DNA of 27,517 nucleotides from Candidatus Rokuibacteriota bacterium (GCA_016177555.1 JACOVB010000328.1:1-27517), one strand, 5' to 3'. Numbered from the stretch's first letter, positions 1 through 10,043 are shown. Program-made: numbers and translations. Notes: generated by a model from the sequence alone, not told the origin.

Positions 1-882
1 GGAACGCCTGCGTCCCGGAGTGCACGGAGTAGACGAGGGCCTGGCGCTCGCGGACTTCCTGGAACAACCGGGACGACATGCTGCCCCCGATGATGTCGTT
101 CAGGAGATAGAGGGCGTAGCGCTCCGGCGCCCCGTCCGGGATCCCCGGAAACCCCAGGACCAGGTGGACCTGCTCGAGGGCCTTGTGCACGACGTGGACG
201 CCGTGGTGCAGCACCGGGGCCGCGCTGCGCCGGGGGACGGCCTTGCGCCGGAAGCCCTCGAAGCGCGGGGCGAACAGGTCCACCACGCGTTCCGGATCCG
301 CATGCCCCGCCGCCGCCACCATGATGTTCGTGGGGGCGTACTCCTCCTCGAAGTGGCGCAGGATCGTCTCCCGCCCGAAGCTCCGGACCGAGTCCCAGGT
401 GCCGAGGATCGGCCGCCCGAGCGGGTGGTCGGCCCAGACCCGCTCGGCGAAGAGGTCGTGGATGAGATCGTCGGGCGTGTCCTCCACCATCTTGATCTCC
501 TGGAACACGACCGACTTCTCCTTCTCGATGTCGTCCTCGGCGAAGCGCGGGCGCATCAGGATGTCCGTCAGGAGGTCGGCGGCCAGGGGGAGGTGCTCGT
601 CGAGCACGCTCACGTAGAAACAGGTGTGCTCCTTGGCGGTGAAGGCGTCCATGTGCCCACCGACCGAGTCGATGGCGCGGGCGATCTCCTCGGCCGACCG
701 CGTGGCGGTCCCCTTGAAGACCAGGTGCTCGATCAGGTGGGAGATCCCGCCGCGGTCCTCCGGCTCGACTCGCGAGCCGGTCTCTACCCAGACACCGACG
801 GCCACCGACCGCACATGCGGCATCGACTCCGCCACCACGCGAATGCCGCTGGGCAGCACATGCTTGTGGTACCGGTCCCCCA

Positions 883-883
<1 letters not shown>
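1..883 (-). CDS. M16 family zinc metallopeptidase (processing-peptidase-like), 3' end beyond the window
   Basis: About 294 residues are visible and the gene continues past the left edge. The start is a GTG at 881-883 that shares one base with the pnp stop (TAGTG), with GGAGA about nine bases upstream. Residues 49-53 read HLIEH, the inverted HxxEH zinc motif of the M16 (pitrilysin/insulinase, YmxG/PqqL-like) family. E129, in VVFQEI, lies 76 residues further on, where the third zinc ligand is expected. Other family features are the N-terminal LPSGIRVVAE stretch and the GGHMDAFTAKEH segment. Family members cleave peptides in the cytoplasm or periplasm; the substrate here is unknown and no signal peptide is seen. 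An M16 peptidase directly after pnp is a common bacterial arrangement (ymxG/mlpA in Bacillus), and the overlap suggests co-translation with pnp. The family call is firm, the physiological role is not. Confidence 0.93.
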
Positions 884-3018
<2,135 letters not shown>

Positions 3019-3063
3019 ACGCTGACTGAACCTCCAGCTCGGGGTGATGCAGGAATGTGATGG

Positions 3064-3080
3064 GCCCGGCCCAGCCGGGC
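3064..3080 (-). promoter_or_regulatory. Perfect GC hairpin in the rpsO-pnp intergenic region
   Basis: On the minus strand GCCCGGC, loop TGG, GCCGGGC forms a 7-bp perfect stem with a 3-nt loop, 32 nt after the rpsO stop and about 28 nt before the pnp SD. No U-tract follows it (CCATCACATT), so it is a poor intrinsic terminator. The rpsO-pnp gap of E. coli holds an RNase III-processed hairpin through which PNPase autoregulates. This stem is shorter than a typical RNase III substrate, so a role as processing site, decay block or partial terminator is inference. Confidence 0.5.
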
Positions 3081-3112
3081 TCGCTGCGGCAGAATGAGGT
3101 CCGGGTCCGCGG

Positions 3113-3382
3113 TCACTTGCGGAGCCCGAGCCTCTCGGTCAGGGCGCGGTACCGCTCCACGTCCTTCTTTCGGAGATACTCCAGGAGCCCCCGGCGCTTG
3201 CCGATGAGCATCAGCAGCCCGCGCCGGGAGTGATGGTCTTTCTTGTGGGTCTTGAAGTGATCGGTGAGACCGTTGATGCGTTCCGACAGGAGGGCGACTT
3301 GAACCTCGGGAGAGCCGGTGTCCCCATCGTGCACCTTGAACTGCTCGATGAGGCTCTTCTTCTTGTCGACGGACAGACGCAT
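3113..3382 (-). CDS. rpsO: 30S ribosomal protein S15
   Basis: S15 is a primary 16S rRNA-binding protein of the small subunit; it organises the platform and contacts 23S rRNA in a bridge. The 89 residues match the standard length. Family landmarks are visible: [22 protein letters not shown] near the N-terminus, [19 protein letters not shown] in the middle and [21 protein letters not shown] at the end. The ATG at 3380-3382 has AAGGAG about seven bases upstream. It starts a short rpsO-pnp-M16 unit after a 154-nt gap from ribF, the largest gap in this half of the window apart from the ylxR-infB junction. That gap contains a promoter-like sequence and a G-run/C-run hairpin just upstream of the SD. 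S15 represses its own translation through leader structures in several bacteria, which makes regulation here plausible. Confidence 0.99.
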   Translation of the reverse strand: MRLSVDKKKSLIEQFKVHDGDTGSPEVQVALLSERINGLTDHFKTHKKDHHSRRGLLMLIGKRRGLLEYLRKKDVERYRALTERLGLRK

Positions 3383-3396
3383 GCAGGTCTCCTTCC

Positions 3397-3411
3397 GGGG
3401 GGTCCCCCCCC
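3397..3411 (-). promoter_or_regulatory. G-run/C-run hairpin in the rpsO leader, next to the SD
   Basis: The minus strand carries eight Gs, one A and six Cs, immediately followed by the rpsO Shine-Dalgarno region (GGAAGGAG). Five or so G-C pairs can form with a tight loop. A second G-run (CTGGGGGCG) lies about 15 nt upstream and could compete for the same C-run, giving two alternative folds. A mutually exclusive leader structure beside an S15 ribosome binding site would fit autoregulation by S15, but this is inference from position and base pairing only. Confidence 0.4.
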
Positions 3412-3493
3412 AATCGCCACGCCCCCAGGGTCCCTGCTGCGACTCCGCCAGGACGGGTTCCAGAGAGATGCAAAACCCAGGTGTTACGCAGCG

Positions 3494-3522
3494 ACGCTAT
3501 CATGGAACAGCCCGACTGTAAA
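3494..3522 (-). promoter_or_regulatory. Putative promoter for rpsO-pnp
   Basis: Minus-strand TTTACA (3517-3522, five of six matches to the -35 consensus), a 17-nt spacer and TAGCGT (3494-3499), which keeps the first, second and last -10 bases and has an upstream TG at the extended -10 position. It lies just downstream of the ribF stop. The predicted start near 3487 would give a leader of roughly 105 nt before the rpsO ATG. The -10 is imperfect, so confidence is moderate. Confidence 0.4.
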
Positions 3523-3536
3523 GGCGAATGCCGCGC

Positions 3537-4484
3537 TCACCCGTTTCTGGCCTCGAGGGGCCACGAGGCCGCGAGGCGGCGTCCCGTCACGATATCCGCG
3601 GCCACCTGCCGCGTGAGGGCGTCCGCGCTCTCGAACTTCATCTCGGCCCTGATCCGCTCCACGAAGGAGAGCGTGAGCGTCTCGTCGTAGAGGTCGCCGT
3701 CGAAGTCGAGCAGGTACGCCTCCACCCAGTAGTCCCTCTCCCCGAAGGTCGGACGGTACCCGACGTTCACGACCGCGGCCGCTTGCCCGCCAGACCAGGA
3801 CGCCCACGCCGCATACACACCCCGGGCCAGGATGAGCGGGCGATCGGGCCGCAGATTGGCCGTGGGAAAGCCGAGCGTCCGGCCGCGCCCGGCCCCGCGC
3901 AGGACGGGACCGCTCGCCAGGTACGGGTGGCCCAGGAACGCCCGGGCCCGGCCCACGTCCCCGTCCCTGAGGGCCTCCCGTATGGCGCTGGAGGATACCG
4001 TCTGGCCGTCGACCTGGAGCGGGGGCACGACGCGTGCGACGAACCCGTGCCGGTCACCCAGCTGGCGCAGCAGCGCGGCCGTCCCGCGGGCGCCCCGCCC
4101 GAAGGTGTGGTTGTATCCCACGACGACCTCCCTGACCCGCAGCCTGTCCACCAGCACGGTCTCGACGAACGCCTCGGCCTCCAGCCTCGAGAATTCCAGG
4201 GTGAAGGGGATGACCACGGCGGCATCGAGGCCGTGCCGTGCCATCCGAGCCAGATTCTCCTGCGGGGCCGCGATGGGCGCCGGGGCACGCTCCGGGCGGA
4301 GCACCGCGGCGGGGTGCGGATGGAACGTGCAGGCCAGTGCCGCGACACCGAGCGCGCGGGCGCGCTCGACGGTAATGGCGAGGATCTTGGCGTGCGCCAG
4401 GTGGATGCCGTCGAAGGCCCCGAGGGCCGTGACCGACGGCGTCAGCTCAACCGGGAAGGACGCGAGGCCGTGGAGGATCCGCAT
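3537..4484 (-). CDS. ribF: Bifunctional riboflavin kinase / FMN adenylyltransferase
   Basis: RibF phosphorylates riboflavin to FMN and adenylates FMN to FAD in the cytoplasm. The 315 residues fit the bifunctional bacterial form. The N-terminal nucleotidyltransferase half shows GAFDGIHLAH (22-31), TFHPHP (53-58), YNHTFGRGARG (124-134) and SSSAIREAL (164-172). The C-terminal flavokinase half begins around 186 and has GRGRTLGFPTANL (199-211) with the conserved PTAN, then NVGYRPTF. The ATG at 4482-4484 gives the typical start (MRILHGLASFP) and is effectively forced, because no other usable start precedes the essential GAFDG motif. It lies 38 nt inside truB, a long overlap, and the upstream bases lack a good SD, so translation is probably coupled to truB. 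truB-ribF-rpsO-pnp is a very common bacterial order. Confidence 0.97.
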   Translation of the reverse strand: MRILHGLASFPVELTPSVTALGAFDGIHLAHAKILAITVERARALGVAALACTFHPHPAAVLRPERAPAPIAAPQENLARMARHGLDAAVVIPFTLEFSRLEAEAFVETVLVDRLRVREVVVGYNHTFGRGARGTAALLRQLGDRHGFVARVVPPLQVDGQTVSSSAIREALRDGDVGRARAFLGHPYLASGPVLRGAGRGRTLGFPTANLRPDRPLILARGVYAAWASWSGGQAAAVVNVGYRPTFGERDYWVEAYLLDFDGDLYDETLTLSFVERIRAEMKFESADALTRQVAADIVTGRRLAASWPLEARNG

Positions 4485-5364
4485 GGAGGAGTCTTTCGGG
4501 CTTGACGGTGGCGCCGCGGCCGACACCCAGACCGAGGAGACCGCCGTCGGACGCGTACACCCGGAGCACGCCCTGGGCGGCAGCGGGAGCCGATACGGCC
4601 TGTCCGTGCAGGAAGGCCGGCACGACGGCCGGGTCGAGGGTGATCGCCGGGAGCCCCTGGATGGCCGAGTCGAGGGGAAGCACGCGCGGCCAGAGCCGGG
4701 CCCCGTCACGCGCGTCCCGCACCTCCACCCACCGCACGGCGGAGGCCAGATCGTAAGGCCCGACGCGCGTGCGCACAAGCGCCGACAGCACGGCCCCGCA
4801 TCCCAGAGCCTCGCCGATGTCAGCCGCGATGGTCCGCACATACGTGCCCTTGCCGCAGTGGACGCGGATGGTGAAACGCGGGAGCGCGAGCGCCTCGAGC
4901 GTGATGGCGTGCACCTGGATCTGTCGAGGCTGACGCTCCACCTCGCCGCCCTGCCGGGCGATCTCGTAGAGACGCTTGCCGCCGTGGTGGAGAGCCGAGT
5001 ACATGGGCGGCACCTGCGTGATGGTGCCGACGAAGCGCTGGACAATGCCCCTGAGCCCATCGGCCGTCAGCTGGGGCACCTCACGCGTCTCGATCACCTC
5101 GCCCGAGGCGTCCTGGGTGTCGGTGACGAGCCCCAGCGTGACGGTGGCGAGGTATTCCTTGTCGAGCTCCGCGAGGTACGGCGTGAGCTTGGTGGCCTCG
5201 CCGATCAGGATCGGCAGCACGCCGGTTGCATCGGGATCGAGCGTCCCCCCGTGGCCCACCTTCGGCGCGCGCAGGACGCGGCGGAGATGCGCCACGACCT
5301 GGAACGAGGTGACGCCAGCCCCCTTCTCGACCGACAGCACCCCGGAGCGCTGCGCCTGGCTCAC
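4447..5364 (-). CDS. truB: tRNA pseudouridine(55) synthase TruB
   Basis: TruB isomerises U55 in the T-loop of nearly all elongator tRNAs and also has tRNA chaperone activity. The protein has 305 residues (E. coli TruB is about 314). The catalytic motif GHGGTLDPDATGVLP spans 38-51 with the nucleophilic aspartate at D43. Other landmarks are the Q-x-PP-x-YSALH motif (QVPPMYSALHHGGKRLYE) and the GTYVRTIAADIGEALG stretch, with a short PUA-like C-terminal region. The GTG start at 5362-5364 overlaps the nrnA stop as GTGA and gives VSQAQRSGVLSVEKGAGVTS, where the SGVLSVEKPxGxTS pattern is the expected N-terminus. There is no clear SD, so coupling to nrnA is likely. The last 38 nt overlap the start of ribF. 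Confidence 0.97.
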   Translation of the reverse strand: MSQAQRSGVLSVEKGAGVTSFQVVAHLRRVLRAPKVGHGGTLDPDATGVLPILIGEATKLTPYLAELDKEYLATVTLGLVTDTQDASGEVIETREVPQLTADGLRGIVQRFVGTITQVPPMYSALHHGGKRLYEIARQGGEVERQPRQIQVHAITLEALALPRFTIRVHCGKGTYVRTIAADIGEALGCGAVLSALVRTRVGPYDLASAVRWVEVRDARDGARLWPRVLPLDSAIQGLPAITLDPAVVPAFLHGQAVSAPAAAQGVLRVYASDGGLLGLGVGRGATVKPERLLHADPPRPRVLPG

Positions 5365-6347
5365 CGCGCGCGGGATGCCAGCGCGTCGCGCACGGCGTCC
5401 AGCACGGTGGCGGTGGCCTCGTCGAGCGTCCCGGTCACGGTGCAGCCGGCGGCGTTCTCGTGCCCGCCCCCGCCGAAGCGTGCCGCGATGCGGTTCACGG
5501 GCACCTCGCCCTTGCCTCGCAGGCTCACCTTCACCGCGCCCGGGGCCTCCTCGCTGAAGAGCAGCGCGACCCTGACCCCGCGCAGCGAGCGCGGGTAGCC
5601 GACCAGGTCCTCCGCCGCCATGAACGACCCGGAGACGAGGCCCCGCGGCACCGTGAGCCAGGCCACCTGCCCGTCGTCGCTGACGCGGGTCCCCTCGAGC
5701 ACCACGCCGAGCTGGCGAAGCGCGTCCGGCGGGCGCTGCTGGTAGAGCCGGTCGGACACGAGAGCCGGCTGGGCGCCGGCGGCCGTGAGCTCGGCCGCGA
5801 TACGGAAGGTGCGCGCCGTCGTGTTGGAGTAGCGGAACGACCCCGTGTCCGTATGGATAGCCGTGAAGAGACACAGCGCGATCTCCGGCGTCACCGTGAG
5901 CCCCAGGGCTCCGAGGAGCTCGTGGATCATCTCACCGGTGGCAGCGGCCGAAGGGTCGATCCAGTTCACCGTGCCGTAGCGGCGGTTGTCCGGGTGGTGA
6001 TCGATGTTGAGGACCCGACTTCCGGCGGCTCGCGCCTGCTCGAGGAGCCCTTCCGTCCGCGCGTGATCCGGGCAATCGGTGAGCATGACGACATCGAAGA
6101 TCCGCGGCGCGACGGTCCACACCTCCCACCGGGCGGCCCCGGGCAGGAAGGCGAGCACATCGGGCACGGGGTGCGGTCCGGCGAAGGTGACGGTCCACCC
6201 TGCGTGCTCCAGCGCGAGACCGGCTCCGAGGAGCGTGCCCAGGACGTCCCCGTCAGGGTGCACATGCCCGAGCAACAGCGCCTGACCGCGCGGCTGGGCC
6301 AGGGCGTCGAGGAGGGCCCGAGGAGGGGACGAGAAGAGCTCGGTCAC
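5361..6347 (-). CDS. nrnA: DHH/DHHA1 phosphoesterase, NrnA-type nanoRNase / pAp phosphatase
   Basis: NrnA-type proteins degrade 2-5-nt RNA fragments and dephosphorylate 3'-phosphoadenosine 5'-phosphate. The 328 residues fit the family. Metal-binding motifs are in order: GHVHPDGD (27-34, with H28, D32, D34), D91 in LTDCPD, and the signature DHH at 116-118 within NIDHHPDN. The C-terminal DHHA1 substrate-binding domain ends with GGGGHENAAG (292-301). The start is GTG at 6345-6347, with AGGAG seven bases upstream inside the end of rbfA. Position between rbfA and truB is a classic arrangement, and with pnp downstream it adds a second RNA-decay enzyme to the cluster. The biochemical split between nanoRNase and pAp phosphatase activity cannot be read from sequence. 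Confidence 0.93.
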   Translation of the reverse strand: MTELFSSPPRALLDALAQPRGQALLLGHVHPDGDVLGTLLGAGLALEHAGWTVTFAGPHPVPDVLAFLPGAARWEVWTVAPRIFDVVMLTDCPDHARTEGLLEQARAAGSRVLNIDHHPDNRRYGTVNWIDPSAAATGEMIHELLGALGLTVTPEIALCLFTAIHTDTGSFRYSNTTARTFRIAAELTAAGAQPALVSDRLYQQRPPDALRQLGVVLEGTRVSDDGQVAWLTVPRGLVSGSFMAAEDLVGYPRSLRGVRVALLFSEEAPGAVKVSLRGKGEVPVNRIAARFGGGGHENAAGCTVTGTLDEATATVLDAVRDALASRAR

Positions 6348-6351
6348 GGGA

Positions 6352-6717
6352 TCACTCCTGGGGCTCGGGCGGCTCCTGCCGGTGGAGGCCCGCCAGGAGC
6401 GACTGCATGCGGGCGGCGTGCTCCATGGAGCGGTCCGGGCGAAAGAGCAGCTGCGGCGTCACCCGGAGGTCCAGGTGCTTGCGCAGCCAGCTCCACATGA
6501 AGCCTCGCGCGCTCTCGAGGGCCTTGAACGAGGACACCCACTTCTCCTCGGGCCCGAGGACGGACACGAACACCTTGGCCTGCTTGAGATCCGGCGTGAC
6601 GTCCACCTCGGTGATCGTGACGAACCCGAGCCGCGGATCCTTCAGCTCGCGCTGCACGAGGGTGGAGATCTCCTCCTTGATGAGCTGGTTGACACGTTCC
6701 AACCGCTTGCCCTGCAT
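6352..6717 (-). CDS. rbfA: 30S ribosome-binding factor A
   Basis: RbfA is a small single-KH-domain protein that binds immature 30S subunits and assists late 16S rRNA 5'-end processing and cold adaptation. The 121 residues match the family. Conserved features include RLERVNQLIKEEISTLVQREL near the start, DPRLGFVTITEVDVTPDLKQAKVFVSVLG in the centre, and LRKHLDLRVTPQLLFRPDRSMEHAARM near the end, as in the usual LR.Lr..P.L.F..D.S...g..i pattern. The ATG at 6715-6717 follows the ylxP stop after a single base (TAG-C-ATG). Only four bases separate its stop from nrnA, and its final codons carry the nrnA SD. Confidence 0.97.
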   Translation of the reverse strand: MQGKRLERVNQLIKEEISTLVQRELKDPRLGFVTITEVDVTPDLKQAKVFVSVLGPEEKWVSSFKALESARGFMWSWLRKHLDLRVTPQLLFRPDRSMEHAARMQSLLAGLHRQEPPEPQE

Positions 6718-6718
6718 G

Positions 6719-7009
6719 CTAGAGAATCTCCACCTGGACGTCGATCACGTAGCCGTCCACATTGTCTTCGATGAAGTCGAGGGCCTTCGAGATGACCTCG
6801 TTGGCATGACGGGAGTCGGCGGAGACGCACGCCAGGGCCAGGGTGGAGCGCTGCCAGGAATCCTGGTGATCCACCTCGGCGACCGAGATCTCGAACCGGT
6901 GCCGGAGCTTCTCCTTCAACCCCTTCAGCGCGTGCCGCTTGCCCTTCAGCGACCCCACGTCCGGCAGGTGGATCTCCACCGTGCCGATTGCGACGCGCGC
7001 CGCGGACAT
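6719..7009 (-). CDS. ylxP: DUF503 protein, YlxP-like
   Basis: A 96-residue member of the DUF503/YlxP family. Recognisable parts are VAIGTVEIHLPDVGSLKGKRHALKGLKEKLRHRF and the following SVAEVDHQDSWQRSTLALACVS, ending in DFIEDNVDGYVIDVQVEIL. Its molecular role is not established. It usually sits between infB and rbfA, as here, and a role linked to ribosome assembly or translation initiation is assumed only from this context. The ATG at 7007-7009 lies one base after the infB stop (TGA-G-ATG). A longer reading frame continues upstream into infB, but the ATG start matches the family N-terminus. Confidence 0.92.
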   Translation of the reverse strand: MSAARVAIGTVEIHLPDVGSLKGKRHALKGLKEKLRHRFEISVAEVDHQDSWQRSTLALACVSADSRHANEVISKALDFIEDNVDGYVIDVQVEIL

Positions 7010-7010
7010 C

Positions 7011-9605
7011 TCAGAGCGTCCGGGCCACCTCTTCGGTGGTGAAGGCCTCGATGATGTCCCCCGGCTGGACGCTCTTGACGCCCTCGACCCCGATGCCGCA
7101 CTCGAGCCCCTGGAGAACCTCGCGCACATCGTCCTTGAAGCGTTTCAGCGAGCTGACCGTCCCCTCGCCCGCGACGGTCTCGCCGCGCTTGACCCGCACT
7201 CGCGCCCCGCGCACGATCTTGCCCTCGGTCACCGCCGATCCGAGCACCAAGCCCAGCTTGGTGATGGGAAAGAGCTGGCGCACCTGGGCTCGTCCGAGGA
7301 TCACTTCGCGGATCTCGGGAGCGAGCATCCCGGACAGCGCCGCCCTGACGTCGTTGATCACGTCGTAGATGACGTTGTAGCTGCGGAGATCCACACCGTC
7401 GGCCTGCGCCTGCGACGCCGCCTTGGGATCGGCCTTGACATTGAAGCCGAGGACGATGGCGTTGGAGGCGGAGGCCAGCATGATGTCGGACTCGTTCACC
7501 GCACCCACGGAGCCGTGGATGACCTTGAGCTTCACCTCGTCGGTGGAGAGCCGCTCGAGGGATTCCGTGAGGGCTTCCACGGATCCCTGGACGTCGGCCT
7601 TGAGCACGAGCCGGAGCTCCTTGACCTCGCCCGCCTCGATCTGCTTGTGCAGCTCCTCCAGGGTGATCCGCGTGCCGCCCTTGCCCTTGAGCCTGTCTCG
7701 CTCCGAGCGCACGGTCGCGATCTGGCGCGCCTTGCGCTCGTCGGCGACCACCAGCAGCGTGTCGCCGGCCTGGGGCACGCCCGAGAGGCCGAGGACCTCC
7801 ACCGGATCGGAGGGCCCGGCCTTCTGGACCTTCTTGCCGCGATCGTTGAACATGGCGCGGACCCGGCCTGACCGGGAGCCGACCACGACGGCGTCGCCCT
7901 CTTTCAGCGTCCCCGACTGGATCAGCGCCGTCGCCACGGGACCGCGTCCGCGATCGAGCCGCCCTTCCACGATCACCCCGCGGGCCGCACGACTCGGGTT
8001 GGCCTTGAGCTCCAGGATGTCCGACTGCAGCGCCGTCATCTCCAGGAGCTGCTGGATGCCGTCGCCCTTCTTGGCCGAGGTGTGCACGAAGATCGTCTGC
8101 CCGCCCCAGTCCTCGGGCACAAGCCCCAGATTGGAGAGCTCCCGCTTGACCCGATCGGGATCGGCGCCCGGCTTGTCGATCTTGTTCACCGCCACCAGGA
8201 TGGGCACGTTCGCGGCCTTGGCGTGATTCACGGCCTCGACTGTCTGCGGCATGACGCCGTCGTCCGCGGCCACGACCAGGATGACGATGTCCGTGGCCTG
8301 GGCTCCGCGGGCCCGCATGGCGGTGAAGGCCTCGTGGCCCGGCGTGTCGAGGAAGGTCACCTTGCCGTGAGGGGTCTCCACCTGGTACGCACCGATGTGC
8401 TGGGTGATGCCGCCGAACTCCTTCTCGGCGACCTTCGTGGTGCGGATGGCGTCCAGGAGGGACGTCTTCCCGTGGTCGACGTGGCCCATGACCGTGACGA
8501 CCGGCGGCCGCGTGACGAGCTGGCTCGGGTCAGTCTCTTCCTCTTCGAGGAGGTCGCCTTCCAGCGACCGCACCTCGACGTCGAAGTGGAACTTGTCGGC
8601 GACCAGCTTGGCGGCCGTGGGATCGAGCACCTCGTTGACGCTGGCCATGACACCCAGATCGAGTAGCGCCTTGATCACCTCGCCGGACTTCCGCCGCATC
8701 GCCGCCGCCAGCTCACCCACCGTGACGGACTCGGGCAGCTTGACCAGCTCGCGCTTGATCTCGGCGGGCGGCTCGGGCTCGGCCGGAGGCGCAGCGACGG
8801 CAGGCTTCGGCTCGACCTCAGCGGGCGCGGGGGGCGCGACCGGCGCGGCCGCACGGGCGGGCGGCGCGGCGACCGCCGGCGCCGCCGGTGTCACCAGACG
8901 ACCCGGGACCGCGGGGCGCGCGGCAGGGACCGGCATGGCGGGCTTCACGCTCGGTGCCGCGGGTGCCGCGGGCGCCGCGGCCGTGGCGGTCGGCGTCAGG
9001 ACTCGCGGCGGCGGCGCCGGGGGTTTCGGGATACCCGGCACCATCGGCGGCGCGGCAGCGGCGGGACGCATCGAGTCGCCGGGCGCAGGCCTGGCCACGG
9101 CCGGCCTGAGCGGCTCGAGCTTCGGGGGCTCGAACCTCGTCGGCTCGGCGGGAGCGGCAGGAGCAGCCGGGGCGGCTCCCGCCGCCGGGATCAGCTCGCC
9201 AGCAGGCGGGGGAACTGGAACGGCAGGGGCCGGACGGAAGATGGTGGCGGCCGGCTTGACTACCTCGGCGGCCGACTCCACCTTGGGAGCCCTGGCGGCT
9301 GGCTTTCGTGCGGCCGGCTTCGCCTCGCGTTGTCCTGCGGCTCGCTTCTTCGCCGGCTCGGCGACAGCGATGCCCACCCCACCCTCGGGAGCCGTCTTTG
9401 GTTTGGCCGCGCGTTTCGGCTTGGCCTCCACGGGCAGCTCTCGCCCTCGGCCGAGCTTGACACGGAGCTCGTTGGCGGTGGCCGTATCCAGCGGGGTCAT
9501 GGCCCGCTTTCCCTTCTGCCCCATTCCTTCCAGCGCCACGAGCAAATCCTTGCTCGTCACGCCGAGCTCCTTCGCGAGGTCAATGATCTTCAAGCGTCCT
9601 GCCAA
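7011..9605 (-). CDS. infB: Translation initiation factor IF-2
   Basis: IF-2 is the GTPase that delivers initiator fMet-tRNA to the 30S subunit and promotes subunit joining. The 864 residues comprise an N-terminal IF2_N helix bundle ([18 protein letters not shown], from residue 5), a long Ala/Pro-rich low-complexity linker (about 70-280), a second IF2_N-like segment ([20 protein letters not shown]), then the G domain: G1 GHVDHGKT 374-381, G3 DTPGHEAF from 420, G4 NKID 474-477, followed by the beta-barrel and C-terminal domains. I chose the TTG at 9603-9605, because GGGGGAGA lies six bases upstream (9612-9619) and the protein then begins just before the conserved [10 protein letters not shown]. 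An in-frame ATG at 9650 has no SD and would place the start inside a tandem repeat. The stop is one base before ylxP. Confidence 0.97.
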   Translation of the reverse strand: MAGRLKIIDLAKELGVTSKDLLVALEGMGQKGKRAMTPLDTATANELRVKLGRGRELPVEAKPKRAAKPKTAPEGGVGIAVAEPAKKRAAGQREAKPAARKPAARAPKVESAAEVVKPAATIFRPAPAVPVPPPAGELIPAAGAAPAAPAAPAEPTRFEPPKLEPLRPAVARPAPGDSMRPAAAAPPMVPGIPKPPAPPPRVLTPTATAAAPAAPAAPSVKPAMPVPAARPAVPGRLVTPAAPAVAAPPARAAAPVAPPAPAEVEPKPAVAAPPAEPEPPAEIKRELVKLPESVTVGELAAAMRRKSGEVIKALLDLGVMASVNEVLDPTAAKLVADKFHFDVEVRSLEGDLLEEEETDPSQLVTRPPVVTVMGHVDHGKTSLLDAIRTTKVAEKEFGGITQHIGAYQVETPHGKVTFLDTPGHEAFTAMRARGAQATDIVILVVAADDGVMPQTVEAVNHAKAANVPILVAVNKIDKPGADPDRVKRELSNLGLVPEDWGGQTIFVHTSAKKGDGIQQLLEMTALQSDILELKANPSRAARGVIVEGRLDRGRGPVATALIQSGTLKEGDAVVVGSRSGRVRAMFNDRGKKVQKAGPSDPVEVLGLSGVPQAGDTLLVVADERKARQIATVRSERDRLKGKGGTRITLEELHKQIEAGEVKELRLVLKADVQGSVEALTESLERLSTDEVKLKVIHGSVGAVNESDIMLASASNAIVLGFNVKADPKAASQAQADGVDLRSYNVIYDVINDVRAALSGMLAPEIREVILGRAQVRQLFPITKLGLVLGSAVTEGKIVRGARVRVKRGETVAGEGTVSSLKRFKDDVREVLQGLECGIGVEGVKSVQPGDIIEAFTTEEVARTL

Positions 9606-9639
9606 AGCCTGTCTCCCCCTTGCCCGGAATCCTGCCCCG

Positions 9640-9783
9640 CATGCCTGCACATCGCACGAGCCCTCGGGCTCGACTCGCTCCCATCAGCGGGGGCCCAGAA
9701 ATGGCCCCCGCCATGCCTTCACCGCCCGCCAGGCCTCAGGCTCCACTCTCTACCATCAGCGGGGGCCCAGAAATGGCCCCCGC
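9640..9783 (-). repeat. 72-bp tandem duplication with identical hairpins at the ylxR-infB junction
   Basis: Two units, 9640-9711 and 9712-9783, align at an exact 72-bp period. The last 31 bases of each (9681-9711 and 9753-9783) are identical and contain a perfect 9-bp stem: GCGGGGGCC, a 7-nt loop, GGCCCCCGC. By my base-by-base alignment the other 41 bases match at 30 positions. No U-tract follows either hairpin on the minus strand (TGATGG follows), so they are not standard intrinsic terminators. The right-hand unit encodes the last eight residues and stop codon of ylxR; the left-hand unit ends 35 nt before the infB TTG start. The selective conservation of the hairpin suggests an RNA or DNA structural role or a dispersed palindromic element. 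Confidence 0.85.
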
Positions 9784-10043
9784 ACTCCCCCAAGGGCCGT
9801 GGCCAGGATCGTGGCCGGAGCGTCAGCGGGCGGCTCTGTCGCCCGCTTGAAGGCGTGACCGAGCCGGCCCTTGCTGAGCGCCCGCCCCAGGCACTCCTCC
9901 GACGGGCACACATAGGCGCCGCGCCCTGTACCCGTCGCACCCACCTGCGCCCGACCATCTTCGCCTCGACTCAGCCGGAGGAGCGCTGCCTTGGGGCGAA
10001 CCTGCCGACACCCGAGACAGGTCCGCCCGGGTCCCGCTCTCAC
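9756..10043 (-). CDS. ylxR: YlxR / DUF448 family protein (RnpM-like)
   Basis: A 95-residue protein of the YlxR (DUF448) family. The signature is clear: [21 protein letters not shown] (6-26), then [17 protein letters not shown] (40-56) and a basic C-terminal helix ([11 protein letters not shown]). Family members are nucleic-acid-binding; the B. subtilis protein has been linked to the RNase P RNA. The GTG start at 10041-10043 overlaps the nusA stop as GTGA, and two residues later the family pattern begins. It follows nusA directly, as usual, but the L7Ae-like ylxQ that often lies next in Firmicutes is absent. The final eight residues (RGPFLGPR) and the stop codon are encoded by a hairpin repeat, so the C-terminal tail is probably not functionally constrained. 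Confidence 0.9.
   Translation of the reverse strand: MRAGPGRTCLGCRQVRPKAALLRLSRGEDGRAQVGATGTGRGAYVCPSEECLGRALSKGRLGHAFKRATEPPADAPATILATALGGVRGPFLGPR
9826..9846 (-). repeat. Degenerate third hairpin inside the ylxR 3' end
   Basis: GCGGGCG, a 7-nt loop, CGCCCGC form a 7-bp perfect stem in the coding region of ylxR. Like the two identical hairpins downstream, it is preceded on the plus strand by TCA and has a 7-nt loop; its start is 67 bp from the nearest copy, against the 72-bp period of the other two. It could be an older, eroded copy of the same element, or a chance GC-rich palindrome. Confidence 0.4.

Noticed and set aside
3832..5598. Very long plus-strand open frames (up to 588 codons), also at 1567-2604, 8395-9858, 10547-11734 and 14956-17004
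   Set aside because: They lie antisense to well-identified conserved genes, have Arg/Pro/Gly/Ala-biased composition with no recognisable domain, and are expected in high-G+C DNA where stop codons are rare.
8750..9450. Ala/Pro-rich low-complexity region as a separate repetitive element
   Set aside because: It is in frame inside IF-2 and corresponds to the variable linker known between IF2_N segments in high-G+C bacteria.
9606..9650. ATG at 9650 as start of infB
   Set aside because: It lacks an SD, lies in the tandem-repeat linker and adds a non-conserved leader; the TTG at 9603-9605 has GGGGGAGA at good distance and begins just before the conserved IF2 N-terminus.
9681..9783. The two identical hairpins read as a short CRISPR array or as terminators
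   Set aside because: There are only two identical palindromic units with related rather than unique linkers and no cas genes; neither is followed by a T-run on either strand.
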